Origin: Smithellaceae bacterium
GTDB taxonomy: Bacteria > Desulfobacterota > Syntrophia > Syntrophales > Smithellaceae
Direction: 5' to 3'
NCBI GenBank assembly: GCA_030690945.1
Contig: JAUYFM010000032.1
Location: 1 to 64,000 of the forward strand
Length of the DNA: 64,000 bases
Shown piece by piece: positions 8,288-18,691 of the stretch. The position numbers and the translations under genes were made by a program. Under the pieces are notes generated by a model, which saw nothing but the letters and a program-made list of their open reading frames with translations, did not search any database and had not been told where the DNA came from. Position 1 is the stretch's first letter. Each line of letters begins with the position of its first letter.

Positions 8288-8635
8288 ATGATCGACTACA
8301 TCAAACGGCACGACCGCTATGTTTCAGATTTGCTGGAGACAAATCCGGGAGAAGAGGCACTCCGCGAGTTTCTTGCCTACCATGACAAACAGATTTCATG
8401 GATACAGCACGAACGGCTGGCCCATCTGATCACCATGATGTTTGTCTGCCTTTTCTTCCTCACGGCCTTTGGATTTACCATGGTCCATTTTGCTCTTCCC
8501 TATCTTCTTCTCACAGCGCTGCTGCTGATCCTGTCAGTCGTTTACATTCTCCACTATTACCGGCTCGAAAACAACGTGCAGCGATGGTATTCCTTATCCA
8601 ACCGAATCAGAATGAGCCTGTTTGAGGTAAAATAG
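8288..8635 (+). CDS. Small two-helix membrane protein, unknown function
   Basis: A 115-residue protein: a charged N-terminal half (residues 1-43) with several acidic and His residues, two closely spaced hydrophobic helices (about 44-67 and 69-91), then a basic, polar tail. GAGAGG precedes the ATG. No family is recognised. It closes the VOC-mtfA run and ends just before a strong bidirectional terminator. It could be a small inner-membrane accessory protein; nothing in the sequence says for what. Confidence 0.65.
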   Translation: MIDYIKRHDRYVSDLLETNPGEEALREFLAYHDKQISWIQHERLAHLITMMFVCLFFLTAFGFTMVHFALPYLLLTALLLILSVVYILHYYRLENNVQRWYSLSNRIRMSLFEVK

Positions 8636-8660
8636 CGTCTGTTGATGTCAATGAATTAGA

Positions 8661-8692
8661 AAAGCCCCTTGTCCATATGGACAAGGGGCTTT
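8661..8692. terminator. Bidirectional terminator between the + run and groEL
   Basis: A perfect 14-bp stem (AAAGCCCCTTGTCC with GGACAAGGGGCTTT) closes a 4-base ATAT loop. A T-rich tail follows on the + side and the AAA/TTT ends serve the other strand, so it can stop both the 8288-8635 gene and groEL. Confidence 0.85.
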
Positions 8693-8739
8693 AATCTTTT
8701 AACCTTTAGCCTTCAGTCTTCAACCTTCAGCCTTTTTTC

Positions 8740-10398
<1,659 letters not shown>

Positions 10399-10409
10399 TT
10401 ATTATTTTC

Positions 10410-10700
10410 TTATTTTTCAATAATGCCCAGAATGTCGTCTTCTCTCATGATCAGTAACTCTTCGCCATCGATCTTGACTTCGGTGCCGCCGTATTTGCTG
10501 AAAAGGACTTTGTCGCCAACTTTGACATCCATGGCGATCAGTTTGCCGTCGTCCGTCTTTTTACCCTTGCCGACTGCGACCACTTTACCCTCGATGGGTT
10601 TCTCCTTGGCTGAATCGGGAATGATGATGCCTCCCTTGGTTTTGGTTTCCTCTTCCAAACGTTTTACAATGATTCGATCCTGTAAAGGTCTGATTTTCAT
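10410..10700 (-). CDS. groES: Co-chaperonin GroES (10 kDa)
   Basis: The 96-residue lid of the GroEL chamber. It shows [16 protein letters not shown], the mobile loop with [27 protein letters not shown] and the terminal [25 protein letters not shown] precedes the ATG. It is the first gene of groES-groEL, the usual order. Confidence 0.98.
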   Translation of the reverse strand: MKIRPLQDRIIVKRLEEETKTKGGIIIPDSAKEKPIEGKVVAVGKGKKTDDGKLIAMDVKVGDKVLFSKYGGTEVKIDGEELLIMREDDILGIIEK

Positions 10701-10762
10701 GCTTTTTATTCTCCTTTCTCTCTTATTTATATTAACTTTATGAATGCTTCCTAAGCGGCGCT

Positions 10763-10790
10763 ATTTTATGCACTAATTCACCCGTGTCAA
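10763..10790 (-). promoter_or_regulatory. Putative groES-groEL promoter
   Basis: On the minus strand TTGACA (10790-10785) and TAAAAT (10768-10763) are separated by 16 bases, about 60 bases before the groES start. This reads as a good housekeeping-sigma promoter. No CIRCE inverted repeat (TTAGCACTC-N9-GAGTGCTAA) and no convincing heat-shock sigma-32 -10 element is seen, so how the operon responds to heat is open. Confidence 0.55.
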
Positions 10791-10830
10791 GGTTTTAGAA
10801 ATTTTTTTTCGGTATTTTTTACGATGTCGT

Positions 10831-12189
10831 TCAGAAGAGATTTTCCAGTAATTCCTTAAGCGAGCTAATCGCACTGATCTCCATATTTGCCACCTTGGAT
10901 AATTGAGCGGAACTTGTTTTGGGCACAATGCATCGGCTAAACCCCAGACGCGCAGCCTCTTTCACCCGAACTTCCATTTGTGAAACAGCCCGCACCTCTC
11001 CGGTGAGCCCCACTTCCCCCAAAATCACCGTTCGGGCATCGACTGGCCGGTCCAGAAAGCTTGATGCCATTGCCGCAACGACACCCAGATCAACCGCCGG
11101 TTCTTCCACCCGGACGCCGCCCGCCACATTAATAAAGATATCCGAACCGCCCAGATGCAGGCCGCAAATCTTATCAAGAACCGCCACAAGAAGCGACACG
11201 CGGTTATAATCCACGCCGATAGCCGTACGCCTCGGCATTCCTAAATTGGATTGACTGACCAGCGCCTGAATTTCAACTAAAATCGGCCTGGTGCCTTCCA
11301 GACTGGCTACAACCACGGAACCCGGGGCGTTTTGCGGCCGCTCGGCTAAAAAGAAAGCCGAAGGGTTGGGTACTTCTTTGAGCCCTTTATCCTGCATTTC
11401 AAAAACGCCGATTTCATTGGTGGGACCAAAGCGGTTTTTGATGCTGCGGATGATCCGGTAGGCATGCCCGGAATCCCCCTCAAAATACAAAACGGTATCC
11501 ACCATGTGCTCAAGTACCTTGGGACCGGCAATGGATCCGTCTTTGGTCACATGCCCGATCAGGAATACCGGAATCCCGTTTTTCTTAGCCGATAGAATGA
11601 GCCTTGAGGAGGCTTCGCGCACCTGACCCACGCTGCCGGGTGCCGACATTAAATCGCCCGAATAGACGGTCTGGATGGAATCAATCACCACAATGGCCGG
11701 TTGAACTTTTTTAATTTGCTCCAGGATTTTTTCGAGAGATACTTCTACCAGCACCAGTAAATCCCTGGCTGCCGCACCAATTCGGTTACTGCGCAACTTG
11801 ATCTGATGGGCGGATTCTTCGCCGGAAACATAAAGAACTTTTTGACCGTTTTGGGCCAGATTCTTCATCACCTGAAGCATGAGCGTCGATTTGCCGATTC
11901 CCGGTTCACCGCCGATCAAAATGGCCGACCCGCTCACAATGCCGCCCCCCAGCACCCGGTCAATTTCCGCAATACCCGTGAGCGTTCGCTCGCCCTCCTC
12001 GGCCGGAATTTCTTCAATGGGCATCGGCTTGCCGTCAAAGGCCCTATCAGCGTGGCTGCCGGAATCCGACTCGGAGACCAGTTCTTCGGCAAAACAATTC
12101 CAGCCATTGCACGACGGGCACTTGCCCAGCCACTTGGGCGACATGTATCCGCAATGCTGACAAAAGAAGCTTGTTTTGGCTTTTTTCAA
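10831..12189 (-). CDS. radA: DNA repair protein RadA (Sms)
   Basis: A 452-residue RecA-like ATPase that promotes branch migration in recombinational repair. In order: a four-Cys zinc finger (CQHCGYMSPKWLGKCPSC), Walker A GGEPGIGKST, Walker B VIDSIQTVYS, the RadA-specific KNRFGPTNEIGVF, and a C-terminal Lon-like domain (TAIGVDYNRVSLLVAVLDK). Length is normal. The start is a TTG at 12189 with GGGGAG seven bases upstream. It reads alone; 12190-12348 upstream holds nothing recognisable. Confidence 0.95.
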   Translation of the reverse strand: MKKAKTSFFCQHCGYMSPKWLGKCPSCNGWNCFAEELVSESDSGSHADRAFDGKPMPIEEIPAEEGERTLTGIAEIDRVLGGGIVSGSAILIGGEPGIGKSTLMLQVMKNLAQNGQKVLYVSGEESAHQIKLRSNRIGAAARDLLVLVEVSLEKILEQIKKVQPAIVVIDSIQTVYSGDLMSAPGSVGQVREASSRLILSAKKNGIPVFLIGHVTKDGSIAGPKVLEHMVDTVLYFEGDSGHAYRIIRSIKNRFGPTNEIGVFEMQDKGLKEVPNPSAFFLAERPQNAPGSVVVASLEGTRPILVEIQALVSQSNLGMPRRTAIGVDYNRVSLLVAVLDKICGLHLGGSDIFINVAGGVRVEEPAVDLGVVAAMASSFLDRPVDARTVILGEVGLTGEVRAVSQMEVRVKEAARLGFSRCIVPKTSSAQLSKVANMEISAISSLKELLENLF

Positions 12190-12348
12190 ATTATTTCTCC
12201 CCGGGTTTCAGTTACCAGAGCATAAACCCCTGCAGAATGTTAACACAAATGGTTTTAAGCTGAATAAGGTAACAGCCCCCTGTGTCCCAGTCCTTAAAAA
12301 CTTTAGGGCCCCACATCCACCCTTTGGAATAGGCACATGCCCGGTCCA

Positions 12349-13347
12349 TCAAGGCTTGAAGGCTTCGACCAGCGCGTCCATTTGATAGCCGGTTTGGAGT
12401 AACCGCACTTTCGTGAATCCCGCCTCCGCAAGCCAGGTTCTGATCTCATCGAAAGTGTAGGTAGAGCCTCCCTGCGTATTCACCAGCATGTTGACGGCAA
12501 AGATGGCCCCTGCTTCTGGTTTGATCCGATTGGGCTCCATGACGTGATCGCGGACAATCATCCGTCCACCGGATACCATCGCGCGTAGCACCTTGCGGAA
12601 CAGCTCGACGTTTTGTTCGGGGCTGTTCTGGTGGATGATGGCGGAAAGCATCGCCAGATCGTGTCCACCGGGCAGTTCATCTGCGTAAAAATCACCTGCC
12701 ACAAAATGGACCCGGTCTGCCATCCCCGCGTGAGTCAGGCGTTCGCGCGCTATGGGAATGACCGCGGGCCTGTCAAAAAGCGTTGCCTTCATTTTCGGCG
12801 CGGCGGAAAGAAAAGCAATTGTGTAGGTACCGGAAGCGCCGCCCACATCAATCAGGTTTCGGGCTTCGCCAGGCTTGACAGCCGTCACAATTTTCTCGGC
12901 CAGCGGCGCTCCGACCACATGCATAGCCCCGATAAAGGCGCGCATCTCATCGGTATTCCGGGCAGCGGATGCGGTAATTTCAGCCGGTTCTGAGCCTCTG
13001 ACTATGGATGTCAGGTTGGACCAGCTTGTCCACAGGTGGTTTGCGTGGTGGATCATCGGCAGAACCGAGTGAGGGCTACTATCGCTCAGGCAGGCTGCAA
13101 CATCGGGAGAGCATCGATACGTATCGTCCGGCTCTTTGATCATCAAACCCATCGCAGACAGAGCATCAAGGAGGATCGTCAAGCCCCGTAAATCGGCATG
13201 CAGCCGGCCCGCCAGATTTTCGGCGGTTGAGGGCGCCTCGTCCAGAAGTGTAAAGAGGTTCAACTCGGCTGCGGTGAGAAGTATCCGGCTTTCCATAAAC
13301 TGTCGGGCAAGCTTCAGAATGTTTTCCGGTTTATGATCGATCGTCAT
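12349..13347 (-). CDS. SAM-dependent O-methyltransferase family 2-like protein
   Basis: A 332-residue enzyme. Residues 1-100 form the dimerisation/winged-helix domain typical of plant-type O-methyltransferases and bacterial acetylserotonin- or CrtF-like enzymes. The SAM site is LIDVGGASGTYTIAFLSAAP (about residue 165), followed by acidic D-R-P-A-V and GDFYADELPGGHDLAMLS. The usual catalytic His region reads S-A-I-I-H-Q-N-S. The acceptor cannot be named. Gene context gives no pathway; an IS3 element lies just upstream. Confidence 0.75.
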   Translation of the reverse strand: MTIDHKPENILKLARQFMESRILLTAAELNLFTLLDEAPSTAENLAGRLHADLRGLTILLDALSAMGLMIKEPDDTYRCSPDVAACLSDSSPHSVLPMIHHANHLWTSWSNLTSIVRGSEPAEITASAARNTDEMRAFIGAMHVVGAPLAEKIVTAVKPGEARNLIDVGGASGTYTIAFLSAAPKMKATLFDRPAVIPIARERLTHAGMADRVHFVAGDFYADELPGGHDLAMLSAIIHQNSPEQNVELFRKVLRAMVSGGRMIVRDHVMEPNRIKPEAGAIFAVNMLVNTQGGSTYTFDEIRTWLAEAGFTKVRLLQTGYQMDALVEAFKP

Positions 13348-13625
13348 GGGCGTAGCATACCATGGTTAGCTATCCTTTGATAGGCAAAACCATAACCAGG
13401 TAAAAGTAATTTAGGGACAAACACAGGGACGGAGGCAACAGAGGACCTTCCATAAGTGGCGCATTGATCGGTCGCCATATTTTCATGAATAGGATAAATG
13501 AATGTCAACTTAAAACAGCACCTTAGAAATTTATCGATGTCGCCAAGTCAGAGCCGGTTCAGCAAAAATGGACAGTGACATAAGTGAAGAGCTGCTCTAT
13601 AATTACACAGAAAGGAGCAGTGACA

Positions 13626-13925
13626 ATGGCAAAAAGAACGAGAAGGAATCACGGAGGAGTATTCAAGGCAAAAGTGGCAGTGGAGGCTGTCAAGGGAGAG
13701 CAAACCCTTGCAGAACTATCGCAGCGCTTTCAGGTTCATCCCAACCAGATCACGCAATGGAAGACGCAGCTTTTAGACAGAGCGTCAGAGGTATTTGAGA
13801 AGGAGAAGAAATCCGGAGAACCAGACGCGAGACAACTCCATGCGAAGATCGGAGAACTCACGATGGAAAATGATTTTTTATCCGTCGCGCTCGGACGTAT
13901 CGGCGGGCCGAGCGCAAAGAAATGA
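13626..13925 (+). CDS. IS3-family transposase OrfA (helix-turn-helix subunit)
   Basis: A 99-residue protein from ATG 13626 (AAAGGAG upstream). It carries the IS3 OrfA helix-turn-helix (GEQTLAELSQRFQVHPNQI, then TQWKTQLLDRA) and a C-terminal leucine-zipper-like helix (LHAKIGELTMENDFL). An in-frame start at 13584 lies in the terminal repeat region and is less likely. It binds the element ends. The stop overlaps the start of OrfB as ATGA. In the family a -1 frameshift can join both into one transposase; no obvious slippery run is seen at the overlap. Confidence 0.88.
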   Translation: MAKRTRRNHGGVFKAKVAVEAVKGEQTLAELSQRFQVHPNQITQWKTQLLDRASEVFEKEKKSGEPDARQLHAKIGELTMENDFLSVALGRIGGPSAKK

Positions 13926-14752
13926 TCACCAGGGAGCATCCATTGTCACTCACCAGGCAGTGCCGTCTTTTGAATCTCTCCCGGTCAGGCATCTACTACA
14001 CTCCTGTGCCGGTAAGCGATAAAGATAGAGTGCTTATGCGCCTCATGGATGAGATGCATCTGAAGTACCCTTTTCAGGGCAGCAGAGGCATCAAGAATGA
14101 ACTCTGGAACAAGGGCTACAAGGTGGGGAGAAGTCATATTCGCACGCTCATGAAGAAGATGGGGATAGAGGCAATCTATAAGAAACCTCGCCTCTCGGCA
14201 CCTCATCCGGACCATAAGATCTACCCCTATCTTTTAAGAGGACTTTCGATCACGGAAGCCAATGCTGTCTGGACATCGGACATCACCTACATCCCTATGG
14301 CCAAAGGATTTTGCTATCTTGTGGCCGTGATGGACTGGGCAAGCAGAAAAGTCCTTTCCTGGAGGCTCTCGAACACCTTGGATACCTCATTCTGTACCGA
14401 GGCCCTGCAAGAGGCGATCACCCGATATGGTAGACCACAGATATTCAACACCGACCAGGGCAGCCAGTTTACCTCTGATGCCTTTACGAGCATTCTTACC
14501 ACACACGACATTAGGATCAGCATGGACGGACGGGGCCGATGGATGGACAATGTTTTCATCGAACGGCTCTGGAAGAGCGTCAAATATGAAGAAGTCTATA
14601 TAAAAGCATATGGTTCAATAGCTGAGGCCAGACAGGAGCTTACAAAGTATTTTGATCGATACAATAAAAGACGGCGCCATCAGGGGCTTGACAACATGAC
14701 TCCCGATGAGGTTTACTGCAGCACTCTACCGGAACTGCAGGAAGCAGTATGA
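13922..14752 (+). CDS. IS3-family transposase OrfB (DDE catalytic subunit)
   Basis: A 276-residue rve integrase-core protein. A helical HTH_21 region (SRGIKNELWNKGYKVGRSHI) precedes the DDE triad: Asp in VWTSDITYIP, Asp in IFNTDQGSQFTSDAF, and Glu in NVFIERLWKSVKYEEVY. The tail has the family YNKRRRHQGLDNMTPDE. The frame is full length and uninterrupted. It starts within the stop of OrfA (ATGA), which suggests coupled translation. Confidence 0.9.
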   Translation: MITREHPLSLTRQCRLLNLSRSGIYYTPVPVSDKDRVLMRLMDEMHLKYPFQGSRGIKNELWNKGYKVGRSHIRTLMKKMGIEAIYKKPRLSAPHPDHKIYPYLLRGLSITEANAVWTSDITYIPMAKGFCYLVAVMDWASRKVLSWRLSNTLDTSFCTEALQEAITRYGRPQIFNTDQGSQFTSDAFTSILTTHDIRISMDGRGRWMDNVFIERLWKSVKYEEVYIKAYGSIAEARQELTKYFDRYNKRRRHQGLDNMTPDEVYCSTLPELQEAV

Positions 14753-14919
14753 CCAACAGAGCAGCTATCCACTTAAGAACCACTCCGGGGTGTCTGAAGA
14801 ACCCGGACCGGCGCAGTCGCCCAACTGGTCAAGGAAACTTAAATACTTAAGGGATGTCCCATTGGGTTCACCATTGGTCCAGGGTAAAGAAGACAAAAGC
14901 TGGGTCCCCTCTGATCTCA

Positions 14920-15828
14920 CTACCTGAACACCGTTTCCAGAATTGCTGGAATTGGCGTTTCAAAATGCATACACTTGCCGGTTGCCGGATGGGTAAACTC
15001 CAGGATTCCCGCATGCAGCGCAAGACGACGAAGCGGATTGGTTGTCGCCCCGTATTTCTTATCACCGGCGATACTGTGACCTATGTCCTGAAGATGAACG
15101 CGTATCTGATTTTTTCTGCCCGTCTTTAATTCAACTTCCAGCATTGAATATCGGGAATTCCTTTTCAAAACACGGTAACGGGTAATCGCTTTTTGTCCAT
15201 CTCCCGGCGTTTTTGACGAATACACTTTCAATGATTTATTTTCTTTAAGAGAGGATACAATTTCACCTTTCATGTTTTTGACACATCCTTCGACGAGAGC
15301 ATAGTATATTCGCTTCGTAACGACGGCATCCCAATTGTCCTGCAATTTCTGCTGAATCTCTTTGCTTTTTGCAAACATCATGACGCCTGAGGTATCACGA
15401 TCAAGGCGATGAACGACATGCAGCTCGGCATTGGGATAGTTTTTTTTCACAGCGCTCTTTAAAATGCTGAAGGCGGTTTCGTCATTTCCCTTTTTACTGG
15501 CGACGGAAAGAAGCCCTGCCGACTTCTCAATGACGATAAGATGCTCGTCTTCATAGAGCAAATTCATTTTCCGGAGCGTCAGGCTCTGTGATGTTTTCTT
15601 TTTCAGGACGATGACATCCATCCCCGGCTCGAGTTGATAATTGAACCAGGTGACGAACTGATCGCGGATCATGATCTGCCTTAGTTCAACAAGCGCTTTT
15701 ACGGATTTCCGGCTCCGCTCAGGAAATGATTCGCAGAGAAACTCAAGAAGTCTGACCGGGCGCGTAACGCTTAGATTGAATATTCCATTCCTTCCAGGCA
15801 AGAGCTCCGGCTCCGAGAACTGCTGCAT
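14920..15828 (-). CDS. RluA-family pseudouridine synthase
   Basis: A 302-residue enzyme that isomerises uridine in rRNA or tRNA. It has an N-terminal S4-like RNA-binding part (LLEFLCESFPERSRKSVKAL), then the RluA catalytic core with Asp in VHRLDRDTSGVMMFAKS and the R-K-N-Q-I-R-V-H-L box. Which RNA site is modified is not clear. The chosen ATG has AAAGGGGG directly upstream but lies 86 bases inside the 3' end of the ROK gene, in another frame. The S4 part starts about 20 residues in, so a later start is possible. The IS3 element lies downstream. Confidence 0.88.
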   Translation of the reverse strand: MQQFSEPELLPGRNGIFNLSVTRPVRLLEFLCESFPERSRKSVKALVELRQIMIRDQFVTWFNYQLEPGMDVIVLKKKTSQSLTLRKMNLLYEDEHLIVIEKSAGLLSVASKKGNDETAFSILKSAVKKNYPNAELHVVHRLDRDTSGVMMFAKSKEIQQKLQDNWDAVVTKRIYYALVEGCVKNMKGEIVSSLKENKSLKVYSSKTPGDGQKAITRYRVLKRNSRYSMLEVELKTGRKNQIRVHLQDIGHSIAGDKKYGATTNPLRRLALHAGILEFTHPATGKCMHFETPIPAILETVFR

Positions 15829-16738
15829 TTTCCCCCTTTAACTGTGAAGGCAAAAGTTTTACTGTTCCCCGGAAGACAGGGAAAAGATTTTTTTCCATGG
15901 ATAGTTGAGTCGGCTTAAAGATAAGTTCGCCGGCTTTTGCAAGTCCACCCAAAATAAATATTGCTTCAGGATTTGTTATCGCAACCACATCGGATAATTT
16001 AACCCCCAATATTTCTCCAGTAATTTCAAAGGCCTCCCTTGCGATAGCATCACCTTTTGTTGCCGCCTCATAGATCATTTTTGAAGTAAGCTCACTAAAA
16101 CTTACATTCCGTAGATCACTTTTTTCGGATCTTGTACAAAGGATATTGAATAAGGTTCGTTTGATTCCTGTTGCCGAAACATATGCTTCCAGACAACCTT
16201 TATTGCCGCACCCGCAGATACGACCATTTTGTTCAACATTCACATGTCCCAGTTCGCCGGCAAATCCATCTTGTCCATAAACCAGATTGCCATCCACAAC
16301 AAAAGCACTCCCAAGACCTGTTCCCAAAGTGATGACAATAAAATTTTTCATGTTCTTCGCGCCCCCATAAACCATTTCGCCTATGGCAGCGGCATTGGCA
16401 TCATTGGTAAGCACAACAGGTAAGTCGGGGAAGTATTTTTTAAACTTTTCGACGAACGGCACAATCCCTTTCCATTTCAGATTTGGCGCATGCTCTATAG
16501 TACCCCGATAGTAATTTCCGTTGGGCGCACCGGCTCCGATGCCTTTAATATTTATTTCTTCACTCAGTGAATCACATTGACCCTGAATTTCTTTGTGCAA
16601 ATGTTCTGAAAATTCATCAAAATCAACGAATTGATCTGTTTTGATCAAATTCACTCTGAGACATTGCCCTTTTTTGTCAACAAGCCCATATTTTGTAAAG
16701 GTGCCTCCTATATCAATTCCAACTACTGCATCAATCAT
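15743..16738 (-). CDS. ROK-family sugar kinase (glucokinase-like)
   Basis: A 331-residue kinase with the ROK features in order: ATP loop GIDIGGTFTKYGLVD (7-21), catalytic Asp in LTNDANAAAIGE, G-T-G-L-G-S phosphate loop, and the zinc motif GELGHVNV with C-G-C-G-N-K-G-C-L-E. These fit bacterial glucokinase or other hexose kinases. Being next to the glycogen cluster, phosphorylation of glucose freed by the GH13 and MalQ enzymes is a sensible guess. AAGGGAATGAAAC precedes the start. Its last 29 codons overlap the pseudouridine synthase gene. Confidence 0.88.
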   Translation of the reverse strand: MIDAVVGIDIGGTFTKYGLVDKKGQCLRVNLIKTDQFVDFDEFSEHLHKEIQGQCDSLSEEINIKGIGAGAPNGNYYRGTIEHAPNLKWKGIVPFVEKFKKYFPDLPVVLTNDANAAAIGEMVYGGAKNMKNFIVITLGTGLGSAFVVDGNLVYGQDGFAGELGHVNVEQNGRICGCGNKGCLEAYVSATGIKRTLFNILCTRSEKSDLRNVSFSELTSKMIYEAATKGDAIAREAFEITGEILGVKLSDVVAITNPEAIFILGGLAKAGELIFKPTQLSMEKNLFPVFRGTVKLLPSQLKGENAAVLGAGALAWKEWNIQSKRYAPGQTS

Positions 16739-16929
16739 GTTTCATTCCCTTAATTTCCTCCATTGAGGCACACAATGATCTCCCCCCCGTCGTTTGAATA
16801 CATAATGATAGCATAATGTACAACATGATGGGACTCTATGACAAGAACTAAAACGCATTGACTGCTTGCTTATAAAAATGTTATCCATAAAATCCACTTG
16901 CTTATATTAAAAGGACCAGGGAGATGATT

Positions 16930-17148
16930 ATGCCCATAAAAAAAGAAACCACACGAAAAAGCACAGCAAAAAAAGTTGCGCCGGCCGCGAAGAGAACAAA
17001 AAAGCCTGACCTGAAAGCATTCCTGGAAGAGGTTGAAAAAAAGGCTTATGAACTCTATCAGAAGAGGATAGAATCAGGCGTTTCCAGCGATGAAATATCC
17101 GACTGGTTCCAGGCCGAAAAAGAAATTAAAGAAAAGTATAAATTATAG
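16930..17148 (+). CDS. Small DUF2934-like protein
   Basis: A 72-residue protein with a Lys/Ala-rich basic N-terminus (about 28 residues) followed by the DUF2934 pattern: a helix with KKAYELYQKRIESG, then I-S-D-W-F-Q-A-E-K-E-I. AGGGAG is placed correctly for ATG 16930 and touches the alternative ATG at 16924, so 16930 is preferred. The family function is unknown; small basic members often sit near glycogen or stress genes. It is transcribed divergently from the ROK kinase. Confidence 0.7.
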   Translation: MPIKKETTRKSTAKKVAPAAKRTKKPDLKAFLEEVEKKAYELYQKRIESGVSSDEISDWFQAEKEIKEKYKL

Positions 17149-17292
17149 TTCTTTGCTTATTTCCTGATCAGAATTAATTTTGTCTGCCTGTTTTTCCTGC
17201 GGCCTTCTTCCGTAATATCGTCCATGATCTCAAGTTTGCCATTACTGCGCAACTATTCTATCTTGTTATGCGGGTGAGTGCCCTATTTGTCC

Positions 17293-17322
17293 TTGACATA
17301 CAAAAATGGGTTCCTCTATACT
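17293..17322 (+). promoter_or_regulatory. Putative sigma-70 promoter of glgC
   Basis: TTGACA (17293-17298) and TATACT (17317-17322) are 18 bases apart, about 52 bases before the glgC start. This is the best-matching promoter seen in the window. Confidence 0.65.
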
Positions 17323-17374
17323 GACCCAGAATAAAAGCAGGCTCTTATCAAATCTTGCCAGGGGGTGAAGAATC

Positions 17375-18691
17375 ATGATCAACAGAAATGAAGGCCAGTC
17401 GAATCTCCTGAACATTTATAGTCCTATAGAAACCAAGATTTCGACCGAAGTGACACGCCAGACACTGGTGCTGGTGCTGGCCGGTGGCGAGGGTTCCCGC
17501 CTGGGAGAACTGACAAAATGGCGTGCCAAGCCGGCAGTCCCTTTCGCAGGCAAATACCGTATGATCGATTTCACTCTGTCGAACTGTGTCAACTCCGGCT
17601 TGCGCCGTGTTGGCGTGCTGACACAGTATAAATCGCATTCGCTGATCCGCCATTTACAGCACGCCTGGAGTTTCCTGCGCGCCGAGATCGGCGAGTTTGT
17701 AGAGATTATTCCGGCCCAACAGCGTATGAGCAAAGAATGGTACCGAGGAACGGCTGACGCCCTCTACCAGAACCTCGATATCATTCACCGCCACTCGCCG
17801 AAATATGTGCTGGTGCTTGGCGGCGATCATATCTACACCATGGATTATTCGAATATGCTGATGCAACACGTTAGATCGAAGGCGGACATGACGGTAGCCT
17901 GCATCGAAGTCCCGCGCGAGGAAGCGCGTGAGTTCGGCGTCATGTCGGTCGATGAAAACCTGAGCATCACCCGCTTCACCGAGAAACCATCCCATCCTGA
18001 AGCCATGCCCGACAAGCCCGATACAGCCCTGGCCTCCATGGGCATTTATGTCTTCTCGACCCGTTTCCTGTACGACACTTTGATCGAAGATGCCAAAGAT
18101 GAAATGTCTTCCCACGATTTTGGTAAGAACATCATCCCGCGAGCCATTCCCAACAGTCTGGCAAAAGCGTATCCTTACCGTAACGAGCAAGGCAAGATGG
18201 CCTATTGGCGCGACGTAGGCACTCTGGATGCCTACTGGGAGGCAAACATCGAACTCTGTTCCATCGAGCCGGAATTGAACCTGTATGATCAAAACTGGCC
18301 GATCTGGACTTACCAGGTGCAACTTCCGCCGGCGAAGTTTGTCTTTGATGATGAAGGCCGGCGCGGCGTAGCCATCGATTCACTGATCAGCGGCGGCTGT
18401 ATCATTGCCGGTGCGCATGTAAAGCGCTCTGTCATTTTTTCTGCAAGCCGTATCGAAACCGGCAGCCTGGTCAAGGACAGCGTCATATTGCCCGGGGTTT
18501 ACATCGGCAAAAACTGCCGAATTATCCACGCCATTATCGACAAGGGAACGCTCATTCCTGATAATACCGTCATTGGTGAAGACCATGCCGAGGATGCAAA
18601 GCGTTTTCATATCAGTGAAGGGGGTGTCGTTCTGGTGACACCGGAGATGATGGGACAGGATATCATGTTTGGCAGCACATCCATCTATTAG
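17375..18691 (+). CDS. glgC: Glucose-1-phosphate adenylyltransferase (ADP-glucose pyrophosphorylase)
   Basis: A 438-residue enzyme that makes ADP-glucose, the committed donor for glycogen synthesis. The nucleotidyltransferase domain shows [19 protein letters not shown] and [15 protein letters not shown], where the early Lys/Arg residues are the fructose-1,6-bisphosphate activator region in enterobacterial GlgC. Further on are [23 protein letters not shown] (Mg site), the glucose-1-P loop [15 protein letters not shown], and a C-terminal left-handed beta-helix of hexapeptide repeats (from about residue 330). A good promoter and AGGGGGTGA ribosome site precede it. It converges on and overlaps the phosphoglucomutase gene by four bases. 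Confidence 0.95.
   Translation: MINRNEGQSNLLNIYSPIETKISTEVTRQTLVLVLAGGEGSRLGELTKWRAKPAVPFAGKYRMIDFTLSNCVNSGLRRVGVLTQYKSHSLIRHLQHAWSFLRAEIGEFVEIIPAQQRMSKEWYRGTADALYQNLDIIHRHSPKYVLVLGGDHIYTMDYSNMLMQHVRSKADMTVACIEVPREEAREFGVMSVDENLSITRFTEKPSHPEAMPDKPDTALASMGIYVFSTRFLYDTLIEDAKDEMSSHDFGKNIIPRAIPNSLAKAYPYRNEQGKMAYWRDVGTLDAYWEANIELCSIEPELNLYDQNWPIWTYQVQLPPAKFVFDDEGRRGVAIDSLISGGCIIAGAHVKRSVIFSASRIETGSLVKDSVILPGVYIGKNCRIIHAIIDKGTLIPDNTVIGEDHAEDAKRFHISEGGVVLVTPEMMGQDIMFGSTSIY

Larger units (their letters stand above)
13569..14784 (+). mobile_element. IS3-family insertion sequence
   Basis: Two transposase frames are flanked by imperfect inverted repeats: TAAGTGAAGAGCTGCTCT at 13581-13598, and its partner at 14758-14775, which read on the other strand is TAAGTGGATAGCTGCTCT (16 of 18 identical). 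The outer ends probably extend about 10 bases further, to a TGGACAGTG at 13569 on the left and near 14784 on the right. Exact ends and target duplications could not be fixed. Both transposase genes look intact, so the copy may be active. Confidence 0.8.

Noticed and set aside
10701-10830. CIRCE/HrcA operator upstream of groES
   Set aside because: The region has GTGCATAAAATAGCGC and similar, but no TTAGCACTC-N9-GAGTGCTAA inverted repeat.
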